Of a stretch of 64,000 bases of DNA, positions 37,060 to 48,112 are shown in pieces. Made by a program: the position numbers and the translations under genes. The DNA comes from Nautilus pompilius (Eukaryota; Mollusca; Cephalopoda; Nautilida; Nautilidae). The notes under the pieces are model-generated. The model did no database searches. It was not told the DNA's origin and worked only from the letters and a program-made list of their open reading frames with translations. The stretch lies in the NCBI GenBank assembly GCA_018389105.1, contig JACATO010000933.1:682001-746000 (forward strand). Reading direction: 5' to 3'. The first letter of the stretch is position 1; each line of letters starts with the position of its first letter.

Positions 37060-37205
37060 TAATAAATCAGATTTTGGGATAACTTATCGACTTCACTTTT
37101 GACTATTTTAGATACTGCTGCATTGCTACTAACAACTTTACTGGTCCCCAAATATGGCAAGTCATTGGACTCTTTCTTTCCTTGGTTTCTTCTATTGGTA
37201 GCCAT
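37060..37205 (-). other. Short unassigned ORF (48 codons)
   Basis: A minus-strand frame opens at an ATG (37,203-37,205) with MATNRRNQGKKESNDLPYLG and runs 48 codons to a TAA. The composition is protein-like, but there is no clear donor site and no family I recognise. It may be part of a repeat. Confidence 0.2.
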
Positions 37206-37749
37206 CAGCTAACAGTTCAAAAGTACAGCATGCGGTTACAATGATCCAGGTTCATTGCAGTACACAGATCATATCAATAATCAGCCAGTCTGCTCCAAAT
37301 CTCCTGAATGTGCTGCTTTATATAGTAGTCATCCTTAGGATTTCCCAGCTCCATAGTGTAATCTGGCACACACACACCTGAAGGGGAAGTAACTCTGAAC
37401 CTTTGTAGTATAGCCATCTCCTGTTAATCATAATCTTTGGAGTTATTATCTTCATTATCAATGCTAAAAGTCTCGTAATAGAAAATAATATAAGCTGAAC
37501 TATACGTAGACGCTGATAAAAACACGGCAAACTTTCCTTTCAGTAAAGCAAACAAAATATAGTCGACTTTTACACAATTCTTTTCCCAATCCTTTCCATT
37601 TTCAATAGCCCCCCCTTTTTATCTTAGAGGGTCCCTTCCTTTTCCTTTGAAACCGAAAATGAGGGTGATACGCCTTCACCCTTAATACTCAGTCAAACCT
37701 TTGCTACAACCCCCCCCCCCAAAACCAGGTGTAGTTGAAAATATATTTC

Positions 37750-38870
37750 AAAGGTCTCCGCTAACTTACAGCGGACGGACGGACGGTCGGTCGGTCCACC
37801 CACCAACAGAACTTACGGCAACATGGCAACCTCGGGACATATTTACATTTTCGTAGCCGGCGGAAATGAAAACACGGCTACGAAGTTTTACTTTTACAAT
37901 TTCCATGTTACGTCTGCCGCCAGTAGAGACACACACACACAGAGCAGCAACCTCTCGTCCGGGTAAACAAATGTCGCCTGCTCGTCGCCTGATCATCGAC
38001 AACGAGAGTTACTCCCCTTTGAAGATAATAAAAAAAAAAAAAAAAAAAAAAAAAAGCGGGAGTACTCTTGCCATTGCTTTGCCTTATCTTCCGATGGAGA
38101 AAGTTTGTGCTTAAATTAAAATAAAACTGGATAATCCTCTATATATATTATATATTAAAAAATTAAATCATTACAAGAATAGACGCCTGGCGGAACGTTT
38201 GTTTTTTTTTTTGTTTTTGTTTTTTTTAATCGTCTCATTCTCAGGCCACGGGGGCTCAACCAATCAGATGTCGAAAGCTTCGAACCTCATGAATATTCAT
38301 TTTAAAGCAACCGTGATAACAGTTCTGCCTGCTAGCGCTTTCTGATCTAATGACAGGTAAAAAGAAAAAAGAAAAATTTTTTTTTTCTGAACTGTGCCTA
38401 TCCAGAAGCGTTTTGCCGTGCAGATCCGATCGACCAGACGTTCAAAAAATTTCACTTACTTTTATTAAGTTAACATCTGATGTATTTCTGCTGTGTGTGT
38501 GTGAGATCTGGAAAAGTGGTTGTTGTTGTTACCTGAGGGTTTTGCCCGTGGATGGTGATGAAGAAGCCCCCCCCCCCTCTCTGGCTCCGAGGAGCCTTTA
38601 TTACGACCGGAATTAAACCCGTGTTTTCCTCGTCTGTACCTGCAGCTGTCAGGACCGGGAATCTTCTGCCCTTCAAACGGGCCACAGTATTATTATTATT
38701 ATTATTGAGATTAGTTCTCACAGCGGCTTTAATCAGAAGGAAGCTGCGGTCCTATTTGCGTTTTTGAGAAATGTGTTGGGCCATCTCAGCTGCAGCAGGA
38801 TAAACCCCCGAGAACAGCCGGCAGGAGTGGAGTGGAGTCCAGCTTACTGCTTGATAAGGTATCCTTAGTG
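37750..38870. promoter_or_regulatory. CpG-rich bidirectional promoter region (SC5D and a minus-strand transcript)
   Basis: A CpG-rich block in a CpG-poor window, about 1 kb upstream of the SC5D start codon. It contains GGAC/GGTC repeats (37,770-37,797), a 27-base poly(A) (38,029-38,055), a poly-C run (38,566-38,576) and an ATT repeat near 38,690. On the plus strand GATAAG|GTATCC at 38,858 could be the donor of a non-coding SC5D exon, with its acceptor TTTCACTTTAAG at 39,772, 15 bases before the ATG. On the minus strand a 30-codon frame with a good donor starts at 37,906. That layout suits a divergent promoter. Confidence 0.5.
37817..37906 (-). CDS. Candidate first coding exon of a minus-strand gene
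   Basis: The ATG (37,904-37,906) sits in good context (CGTAACATGG) inside the CpG island. It opens MEIVKVKLRSRVFISAGYEN and ends after 30 codons at GCC|GTAAGT, a strong donor in phase 0. The stretch LRSRVFISAGYENV faintly recalls the N-terminal HhH region of RAD51C (xVRxKLxSAGF), which is also on this strand, but the rest does not fit. It could equally belong to the unidentified gene whose exons lie at 34.6-35.8 kb. Confidence 0.3.
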
Positions 38871-38935
38871 TTTAAACTGAATGCCAGTTTTGTGTTTGGT
38901 GGTTTTTTAACACCTGGACATGGAGCATGCTTTAG

Positions 38936-38963
38936 GCCTACCTACCTACCTACCTACCTACCT
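38936..38963. repeat. (CCTA)n microsatellite
   Basis: About seven tandem CTAC/CCTA units within the putative SC5D 5' intron. Confidence 0.9.
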
Positions 38964-39787
38964 GGATGGAAGTTTTTTTAATTAACTGGGGGCTCGCTTA
39001 AGTTTCCCATGGACCTTCATCTATTGCTTTCGTATACTTACAACTTTCCGTGTTTCTCATGCCCCTTTAACTGATAATTTTTTTTGCTGCCAGATTTATC
39101 TGTTATGTCACATACAGGTATAAATTGCTTTTCTTGCCTTGTGAAAGCCCTGTATTGTTCTTGTTGTTTTGTTTTGTTTTTTTTACAGGTCAAATATGAT
39201 ATTTTGTTAGTTTTTTTTCCCCTTTAAAATATCACATGAATCTTCAAGTATTCAGAGGTCAACAAATACCACTGAGGAAATTAAATTACCTTCAGATTAC
39301 ATCTAGTAATCAGTATTAATTAACTCTTTCTTATTTATAAGATACAGAAAGGAAAAACTTAAATAGGCAAAAGGTTGTTTTTTTGTTGTTTTTTTTTTCA
39401 TCTAAAAGGATCATAGATGACTACAGTTATCCAATCTCTCTCTAATCAGTCAGAAAGTGATCTGGTGGACCCCTCCTTAAAACTGGCAGTTGGTGCCCTC
39501 TTCTCGAGCCAGACTATTTATCAAAGCAACTGGATAAATAACAATATCTGTTCTGAAACAAAGTATGAAAATTAATTTTAATTTTAATTTAAAAAAAAAG
39601 TAGATTCTAGATAATCTGCATTCTTTTGATTTTAATACAAAAGAAAACCTCAAAGGTGTAGATAAGGATATCAAATTGTAAACACATTTCTGAATTTAAA
39701 GGCTACCAAACAAACCTTTTATGATCTGATGCACTGTATTTCATTAACTTTATTTGTTCTTTTCACTTTAAGATAAACTGAAGAACT

Positions 39788-42700
39788 ATGGATATTGTTT
39801 TGGATTTTGCTGATCACCATTTCCTTTCCCCCTATGTGTATCCTGCATCTTGGCCAGAAAAGAATGTTCTGCGACAGATCTGCAGTCTCCTTCTGATTGC
39901 CAATGTGGGTGCTTACATCTTGTATCTACTTACAGCCTCTCTCAGCTACCACTTTATCTTTGATCAACGCCTTATGAAACATCCACAGTTCTTAAAAGTA
40001 AATATTAGCTCCTTTTTTGTGAGGAGCTTTCTTTATTATAATTGTTTAAGCTATTTATGGAATCTTCTCAGTGGTGCTACAACTGTTTAATTATAAATTA
40101 TAATACATGACTGGCATAGCCCATTTTATATGTATGAATTGTTTCTATATTGTCGCTCTTTTTCATATATCCTTTCTATCATTGATTTGTCTGCCACTGT
40201 AACTGACCCTAATATCAGCAACCATAACTCCGTCTGAAGACATACGGGTAACTAACCCTGGTATCAGTTTCCTCTCTAAATACACACAGGTATACTGCAT
40301 CTTCGCTGTAACAAACTGTATAGTTTGCTATCTGCAAAGGAAGATCATTAGAAATGTCAGATATGTTAAGGCAAGAGAGAGCTTTAAAGATTAAATTTTT
40401 AATGAATGATTTCCTCATTTGCATTTCAGAAGAAAAAGGCTCCAATTCCTTCCAAATTCTGGATTTTTTAATATATACATATGTATTTTCTGAGTAGATT
40501 GTTGTTTTTTTTTTAAATTTCAGGCAAACAAACTTAACTTTCTTGACTTTTTTTTTTTTTTTTTTGCTCTCTTGCTGAAAACTTGAAATTCAAAAAAGGA
40601 AAAAAAAAATCACTTCCATTTATGGAATTGTCTCTTTCAGAATCAGATCCAGCTTGAAATAATGTGCACTGTCAAATCCATTCCCCTAATGAGTATTCCA
40701 ACAGTGGCCATGTTTTTTCTGGAGATCCGAGGCTACTCCAAGTTGTACGACAGTGTGGCTGACACCAGATTAGGTAAGGAGAAAAAAAAATCTTTTGAGA
40801 ACAAGGTAGGCCCATTTAATAAAAACGACAATGTGCTGTTTTAACCCCTTTTGGTGCTGTTTGATCCATTTGAGTTAAAAGATTTTTCCCAACTCCAGTT
40901 GTCTGCACTTTTGTGTTCTCGTAAATACACTGGTTTTTCCAAAAGTTTGAACATGTCCAGGAGATTTTGTTTTGAAGATTTGGTGAATATAACTCATTCC
41001 ATAAAACAACTTTTATAGAAGAAACACGTAAATTATAAATAACCTTTAGGGGGATTAAAGGGGAAACAAGCTGGACGAAATCAGAAAACAAAAATGGATT
41101 AGAGGTAGTTGTCAGGTGGGTTTGGTCCCCTCCCTACTTACATGATTCGCAATAAACTGCTCATAACCATATCCACAAAGTCCATTGTCTTATCAGAGAA
41201 GTTTGCATTTCTTGGAGAGAAGTAGCATGTATTCCTAGAGGATCCCAAACATTCTCAACAGAATTTGGCTCAAAATATGCTTGGTTTGATCTTGAAGATG
41301 TTCGTTAATTACACGTGCCCTATGTGGATGAGCCATTAACATAAACTCCAATTGCACATGCACATTCCCTCCAGACAAGTACATGCTGTGAGTTACTTTG
41401 AAGACAAAATCTTGTCTTATCAGTAATAAGCACATGGCTCCAGTGACATGATATCCATGACATTATGGCGTTTGGTCAGAGAGAATACTCACTATGGGTA
41501 GTCTTGCATTAAATGCTCTTTAATGCAGCCCCCAGCATATGGTTGGAGCTGATACTAATCTTCCTGTTGGGGAGGAACACATAAACAGTTGGGTTGAAGT
41601 TCTGCTCTGCCAAGCCAAGCAAGACAACAATCAGCTTGGGATTGTGACTTGTGGATAACCTTAAACTAGTCTTCAAACAATATCTCCATAACCAAGAAAC
41701 CAATCTTGTATTCACATTTAGCCATTCTATGACTGTTCAGCCTATATCCTACCAATAACTCTTCACCTTAGAGATTCTTCCAAACAACTGCAGCTAACCA
41801 TTTTCTAACACAAGGATTAGTAGACCACCAAGCTAAGCATTTAAGAAAACAAAAATTTCTTTTTATAATTCAAAATAGTATATATTTTAATTCATAGAAT
41901 TATTTATTATAACATTTCGTTGAATCCACTGCCATTTCTGCCATTTTACTGAGATTCTTTGGAGTGCCTAGACAGTGCTAAAGAAATCCATTTTCATTTG
42001 GAAACTGCATATATTTATTTTCACAAGAATTTAAGTCAAATAAATCTTTTTATATTCCCATCCCAATTGTTTGGTTGTAATTGAAAAAGAAAAGGAAACA
42101 CTTGAAGGTGTATTCTGTGTTTGATGTTCTGTCCAAATGTAAAGCTGAGGACATTCTTTGTCAGCCCCTTGGGTGCTGTATAAGGTGTGAACTGTTTGAC
42201 CTTGGGTAAGACTTAAGGCTAAGTGTCATTCATTGTGCAGCACTGTTTTTCTTTTCATCTTGTAGTAAAACAGCAGTACATAATTACCAGATTTCTTATT
42301 ATTGCAGGTTGGTTTGGAGTGGTTGGCAGTGTCATCACATTCGTTCTGTTCACAGATATGTGCATCTATTGGATACATCGCTACCTCCATCACAAGCTTG
42401 TGTATAAACACTTGCACAAGTCTCACCATAAGTGGAAAATCCCCACCCCCTTTGCCAGCCATGCCTTCCATCCCATTGATGGATTTCTCCAGAGTGTACC
42501 TTATCACATCTACCCTTTTCTGTTCCCTCTTCATAAATTAACTTACTTGGGGCTGTTTGTGTTTGTGAATGTGTGGACTGTATCCATCCATGATGGTGAC
42601 TATCGTGTACCAGACATCATAAAACCATTTATCAATGGTTCTGCCCATCATATGGATCATCACATCTTTTATAATTACAACTATGGACAATTTTTCACAC

Positions 42701-42843
42701 TCTGGGACCACATTGGAGGATCTTTCAGAAACCCAAGCTCATATGAAGGTTGTGGACCCCTGGATTACATACTGAAACGCAAAAAACTTAAAAAGCAAAA
42801 AAATGAAGCATCTTTCTTGCTGAATAGAAAGAAAAACAACTAA
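39788..42843 (+). CDS. SC5D: Lathosterol oxidase / C5-sterol desaturase
   Basis: SC5D introduces the C5-C6 double bond into lathosterol to give 7-dehydrocholesterol, using a di-iron centre, O2 and cytochrome b5 in the ER membrane. Coding exons: 39,788-39,997 (70 codons, phase 0, donor GTAAAT), 40,641-40,773 (phase 1, donor GTAAGG) and 42,308-42,843. The 292 aa compare with about 299 in human. The fatty-acid hydroxylase domain shows all three histidine boxes: H138-RYL-H142, H151-KS-HH155 and H229-MD-HH233. [10 protein letters not shown] and [10 protein letters not shown] are hallmarks of the lathosterol oxidase branch. Hydrophobic segments lie at about 33-55, 76-95, 117-137 and 183-205. The C-terminus ends KKNN, a KKXX ER-retrieval signal. 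The start is the first ATG after an upstream acceptor. Intron 2 holds a Tc1 remnant. All residues seem intact. Arthropods and nematodes largely lack sterol synthesis, so an intact SC5D fits a mollusc or another sterol-capable animal. Confidence 0.97.
41090..41830 (-). mobile_element. Tc1-like transposase remnant in SC5D intron 2
   Basis: On the minus strand [20 protein letters not shown] (near 41,440-41,380) matches the Tc1 WSDESRF region. [15 protein letters not shown] (near 41,340-41,290) matches DNARPHRARVxNEYL, and ENVWDPLG (near 41,250) matches the PIEHVWDxLG motif. It lies antisense to SC5D within intron 2 and is broken by stops and frame changes. The ends were not resolved. Confidence 0.75.
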
Positions 42844-42881
42844 AAGTAGTTTGCTGTTTTTGTACTTTTCTTTGTTAAGAC

Positions 42882-42887
42882 AATAAA
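42882..42887 (+). terminator. SC5D poly(A) signal
   Basis: The canonical hexamer AATAAA begins 39 bases after the SC5D stop codon and is followed by T/G-rich sequence, implying a very short 3' UTR. Confidence 0.6.
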
Positions 42888-42889
42888 CT

Positions 42890-44390
42890 ACATTTGCTTT
42901 GAGAGCAGAGAAAATTAAATTAACACTTTATTTTTGGATATTTTTTAATTTAATTTAGAAATATTTAAATGAACTCTCAAGCTTGTACTTAGTTCATCCA
43001 TAGTTTAAATATGTCATACAAGCAATATTGATTGGATAGGCTTTATCCTAAATTCTCTGGAATGTTTCCAGGTCTTCGACATTTTGAGCATGCTAAAAGA
43101 TTAAATATATTAGATTTATCCAGTTTGGACTTAAGATGCTTCATAAAGGTCATGATTAGCTTAAGTTTGTTCCAGCATAGCTTGATATTAGAAAAAGATT
43201 TCTCACTAATAAAATTTTAAATGGATAAATCACCAGTGGTATTTCTAGATAGTTTAAAACATTAAAAATAAAAGGGGAAATGAATTTTAAAACTTTATCT
43301 AAAGACCCCTTTGGCAGAAAAATTAATTGCCATTCTGATCATTTATTGAAAATGTGCTATCTGCTGTGGTAAAGCATTCCAAGCTGAACAAATATAATTA
43401 TTTTCTCTAATCAAGAATGTTTCTAAAAATTATGCCATCTAGTTCTATCTAATTCAATGTGTTCTTTACTAGAAAAGAATTTTAAATCATCCATTATGTC
43501 ATAAAAATGTCTGGACAATAGAGCCTTTTTAGCTACTTTATTACTAAGATTACATACAGCAGTAATTCTCCTCAAACTTCTGTTAGACCTTGGTGATTTA
43601 CACAACAAAATGGCTTCCCCCTTTTTTTTGTAGTTTGTTCATAAGACAGAAAGAGAATTTATAGTTTTAATAGAAACATAAAATTGGACAGCTGCTTCAA
43701 TACATTAAAAGAATTGTGATAAAATATAGGTGGCATACACTGTCTGCCCTTACTACAATGACCCATAATCCATGAGACAAAAACTAATACCCTGGCACCA
43801 TTTCTCTTGGCAAAATTATTTACATGAGAATGTTGCTTTAATACTATAATGGAAGTCTGAAGCCTCTTTGTTCCTTCCCCCACCCAAAATTTGTTTTCTG
43901 ATTAAAAAAAAATGAATATCTGTGGATCTATCTTCATTATTTTATACTGGCTCTTGATCATATTTCACCTAAACATGGTATTACAACTATTAAAAGGACA
44001 ATTCTACAATTTACTATGATTAAGATGGAATCACTTTAAACTGTAATCTGTTTGTCTTGTGCAGCTGTGGAAAGAAATAAAATGTTTCTTTCTGTTTGAA
44101 CAGTGTGTTGTATAATTTTGGGTGGGGGTTAAGACTCTGTGCATGCATGCCTGTCTGCCTTCAATGTCAGGATGACCAAAAGAAGAAAACGATCTTGGGA
44201 AACCCATGTTGCTATGGTAAAGGCTTGAGAGAGAGAGAGATGTAAAATTTTTAAAAATATTTGGCATGTCCAACAGTGGTGTTCATTGAAAAAGAATGAA
44301 AGAGTGCATTTCTCCACTGCTCTATATGTTACTTTAAGTTATCAAGCAAGCAGAACAGTTGATTACTTACGTTATGGCATCTTAGATCTG
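42890..44390. other. SC5D-PEX19 intergenic, left part
   Basis: AT-rich. A 61-codon minus frame (43,423-43,608) and a GA repeat (44,228-44,240) are present. No gene was recognised. Confidence 0.35.
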
Positions 44391-44399
44391 CTGATCTAA

Positions 44400-45133
44400 A
44401 TTAGGGTCATTTGGAAAAACCACTACTTAGAACTGCAAGTAAAAAAAAATAAATAAATAAATAAAAAACTTCATTGGGAAAAATTACAAGAACTGGACTA
44501 ATGAGAACTAGAAAAGGTATTAAGCAAGGAATCAAAGTTTTGAGTTGAGACGCAGTGTTTCATTGCTAAGAAGTTGGAGAATATTTAACTTATCAATGTA
44601 TTAATGCTACAACAAAACTTTGGAGTGGTAGCATATAGATTTGAGGATGTTTCAGAGCAAATTATTGGAATACTGAGGATAACCATAGTATTTTACAACA
44701 TACAATAACTTTGGCATTGCCTTATTGGTGAAGAGAAAAGTTCAATTTTCAAATAGGATGACCCTAAGAATTCATCTAAATTATGTAGACAATGTGGAAT
44801 GCAAGGAACAAGTTTTCCTAAACATGTTCTGGTCATTGAAAATCTTCAGCTTTGTCACTTCTTGAACTTGTAGGAAGAAACTGACAGAAACATGAGATGA
44901 AACAAAGCAATGCAGTTACAGCAATACCATCAGCATACTTTGAAAAATTAATTGCTATAATGCTTTTATTGAAATAGTCCCTTTCTGCTTTTACAACTGC
45001 TTTGCAAATTTTGGCCATTGAGTAAAAATATATTTCTTTGCATATCTAATAAATGTATTTCAACTAATAATTTCAATATAATTTATAAATATTTTTAAAA
45101 ATCTGTTTCAAAACTTTTGACTGGTAGTGTAAT
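44400..45133 (+). mobile_element. Tc1-like transposon with an apparently inverted internal segment
   Basis: On the plus strand, KVLSKESKF (near 44,515) matches the Tc1 motif KVLWSDESKF. Near 44,765-44,800, DDPKNSSKLCRQ matches DNDPKHTSKLC. The right end, CAAAACTTTTGACTGGTAGTGTA (45,111-45,133), resembles a classic Tc1 terminus. The expected C-terminal phrase (MPxxCKAVxKAKGGYFDE) is instead readable on the minus strand as MAKICKAVVKAERDYFNKS, starting at 45,018. This suggests inversion of an internal stretch after insertion. The copy is non-functional. Confidence 0.65.
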
Positions 45134-45171
45134 ATACAGCACTTAACCTCGAAATCTATATACATTAGCTC

Positions 45172-46855
45172 AGATGTTTCCAAAACTCCATCTTCCTATA
45201 CACTCCCCAGATTTTCATCTTTTCAATATAGTAACAGTCTATAAATGACAAAATAATTTTGAAATATATACAGATGTAACATTTTCCAGTTGTTTGAGTT
45301 GTATTGTTCATGTTTGAATATAAAACTGTAGTCAGCATAATACGCATGTGTATCATCAAAACTGATGTCCAGAAAGCGTAAGGTTGATTCTGAAAACAAT
45401 TTTTAACGATGCTTGGAAAGCAAAATAATTTATCACCTCAATCTGAAAATTTGCATGCTTGATATGTAACCAAAGAATTGTTAATGTAAATTTCCACTAT
45501 GAAGCTGCATGTTGGCAATAATTATGAAGTACTGACAGGAAAGCAGTATCATGATGAAATTAAGCAGCTATAACAAAGTTAGCACACAGTCAAGGTGTTT
45601 CCACATCTGAAGCAGCAGTGAGAGAAAGCTATCTTTTTGGATTACATGTTGCTAGTTAAGGATCGTATAAAAGACCTCTGATGCATCCCAAATCAGTTTG
45701 TCCACTTGATAGCTACCATATCGCTGAAATGAGTAATCATTTCGCTGAAGACATGAAAACCAGGGCTGCAGGTTTTGTAGCTTACTCACTTTCAGCAGAT
45801 AAGAGCACAAATCTTATTCATGACATTGATTTCAGGATTTCAAAAGGACTGACTACAATCGTACATGAAACAATAAAAGTATCGACTTATCTAATGCTAT
45901 TGAAACATTGTTGAGTCTCAATTTGGATGCTGAAAAACCTTTTGGATTAACCACAAGTGGTGACCGCTGCCATAAGAAAAAAAGTTAGGTTTACTAAGAT
46001 TGGTGAAGGAAAAAGCTTTAGAAGAATGATCTGATTCATTGCCACTGCAACATATACCAAGGCTTCTGACATGGATCACACTATGAATGTGTTTATAACA
46101 GCAGTCAATTTCATTAGATCTTTAAATCGCAGGCAGTTCAAGCAGTTCCTGATGCTGAATACCACGATTTGCCTTTCCATACTGAAGTCAGGTGGTTAGG
46201 CAACAGAAAAATTCTGGAATGTTTCTTTGGACTACAGCTTGAAATAAACAAATTTATGCTTGACAAGTCAAGAAATAATCCAGAGTTAACAGATGGCAAT
46301 TGGCTTTCTGGTTGACATTATGAAACACTTGAATGTCCTCCATATCCAAATGCAAGGATCTGGTTTACCAATACATGAAATGCTTGCAAAAAACCTCTGG
46401 CCTAAAATGTTATGTTGAGTTTAAATCAAGATTTACAGAAGGTTTTCTGAACTGGTTTGTATATTCACAGCTGTAGAGATTTCCCAACTACATTTCTCTT
46501 CCTTTAAAGGAAATTTATCCTTATTTGGAAGCACATATAAATGTGAACAAACATTTTATATCTTGAAAATTAATAAAACTGGGCACAAATCAGTGCTATC
46601 AGATCAAACTGGCTACAACAGAGAAAAGGTGTGATATTGATAAACTTTAAAAAAAAAAAAATTTCACATTAACTATACATTTTGTGGATATGTATATTCT
46701 AAGATTGAAAGCCTAACTAATGGTCACAAGAGATATTAGGTTTCACATTAGCAATAATAAAAAAATCTATAATTATAGGACTGGCTATCTTTATGACAAT
46801 AGTATAGAGTCTGGTTCATCATTTAAAAAGATTGGAAATTCCTAATTTAGATATT
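45172..46855 (+). mobile_element. hAT transposon remnant (GTF2IRD2/ZBED-like)
   Basis: The left end may be CAGATGTTTCCAAAACTC (45,172) and the right end TTTAAAAAGATTGGAAATTC (near 46,825-46,845), a weak inverted match. An ATG at 45,365 opens MSRKRKVDSENN, typical of the BED-finger N-terminus of this group. The frame 45,681-45,914 has SADKSTNLIHD, matching the DEST(D/N)xxD motif with the first catalytic Asp. Near 46,170 HTEVRWLGNRKILECFFGLQ matches HTEVRWLSRGKVLxRxxEL. The C-terminal CEQTF-like tail lies near 46,540. Many stops; a dead copy. Confidence 0.72.
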
Positions 46856-46859
46856 CTAG

Positions 46860-48112
46860 TAGATGATCTGTTAGCACCCATTAGTGATGAGATGGCCCCT
46901 TGACTGACTGATACACTTTGGGCAGTTTCTGTGAAAATATGCAAGTTATCTCCTGGTTTATACAAACCAAATCAAAACTCAAAGTCAGTATGACTGATAA
47001 TCATAAATCTACTTCCTGATATTTAAATTCCTATTCTGATAAAAGCACAAATACTACTGTGATATCACAATGCTGTTGCAGGAGAGGAACATTTCTTATA
47101 GTTTTAAAATGGACAATATTAAATGAAATGAAATATTATTTGTTTATGTGGTAGTTCTGGTGTCTGCCACATCTACTCAGCTCCCCGAAGATAATTAAGA
47201 TGGCATGATTGGTTACCTTCAGATTCAGATTACACATATTAGTTGTGATTTCTATGTCTGACATTAACTCAGGTTTTGTAGATCAGTGTTCAAAGAATGG
47301 AAAACTGACTTGTATTAAATAGAAAACGAAAAATACAAGTTGGTATAGCAATCCATAATCATGCATTCATTGTTCTGCACATTGCTGTAGTAATAAAAGA
47401 AAAACATAAAAACAGCTGTCAATATAATCTGTCTGTTTTATTTCACTGCTGTCACAGCACCATATACAACTAATATTTCCTGACAATAACTTTGTCATCT
47501 TTGTACATGAAGTTAGTTTAGCAAACAATAAACATCAATTTTGTAAATACATGTATGTTTGTGGTATTGTTTACTTTTCCTTTTATGCCCCAAATCAACT
47601 TTGTTGAAATACTCTGAAAATTGTCAAGTTAATTACTGTAAAAATTTAAGGCTATGCATCATATCACCTTAAAAATACCACAAATATGAAATAACATTAT
47701 GCCATGATTTTTATCACCCCTCCACCACCCTTCCCTACATTCACATTGTTGCCTAATTTATAACAGCTTCCCTTAAAAGAAAAATTAAGAAAGATAAATG
47801 ATTTTGGGTAACAAGGCATATACTGATTCAGAATACTTTGGGGACCAATAACAGAACTACAACCGAGCAATTAAACACTTTAATATATTTTCAAATGAAT
47901 TCAATTACAGTATAACTTACATGCTACTGTTGTCTGCTCACTATAGACAAGGCAAGCAGGAGTGGTGATTTGATTTAGATGTCTAAAAACTGGGTGCTTT
48001 GTCAACAGTCACCTAAGGTCTCAATCACAGACCAAAGTAAAAAATATCCGCATTGTCAGCCAGCAAGAATTCCAAAGACGTGATGAGTCACAAGCTATCA
48101 CAAACTGATTGG
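46860..48112. other. PEX19 3' flank, no supported feature
   Basis: Contains the presumed PEX19 3' UTR. A minus-strand AATAAA (plus TTTATT) near 47,436-47,441 is one possible poly(A) signal, but the transcript end cannot be fixed. Confidence 0.35.

Noticed and set aside
37770-37797. GGAC/GGTC repeats as a palindromic operator
   Set aside because: The two halves are not reverse complements; a simple tandem repeat explains them.
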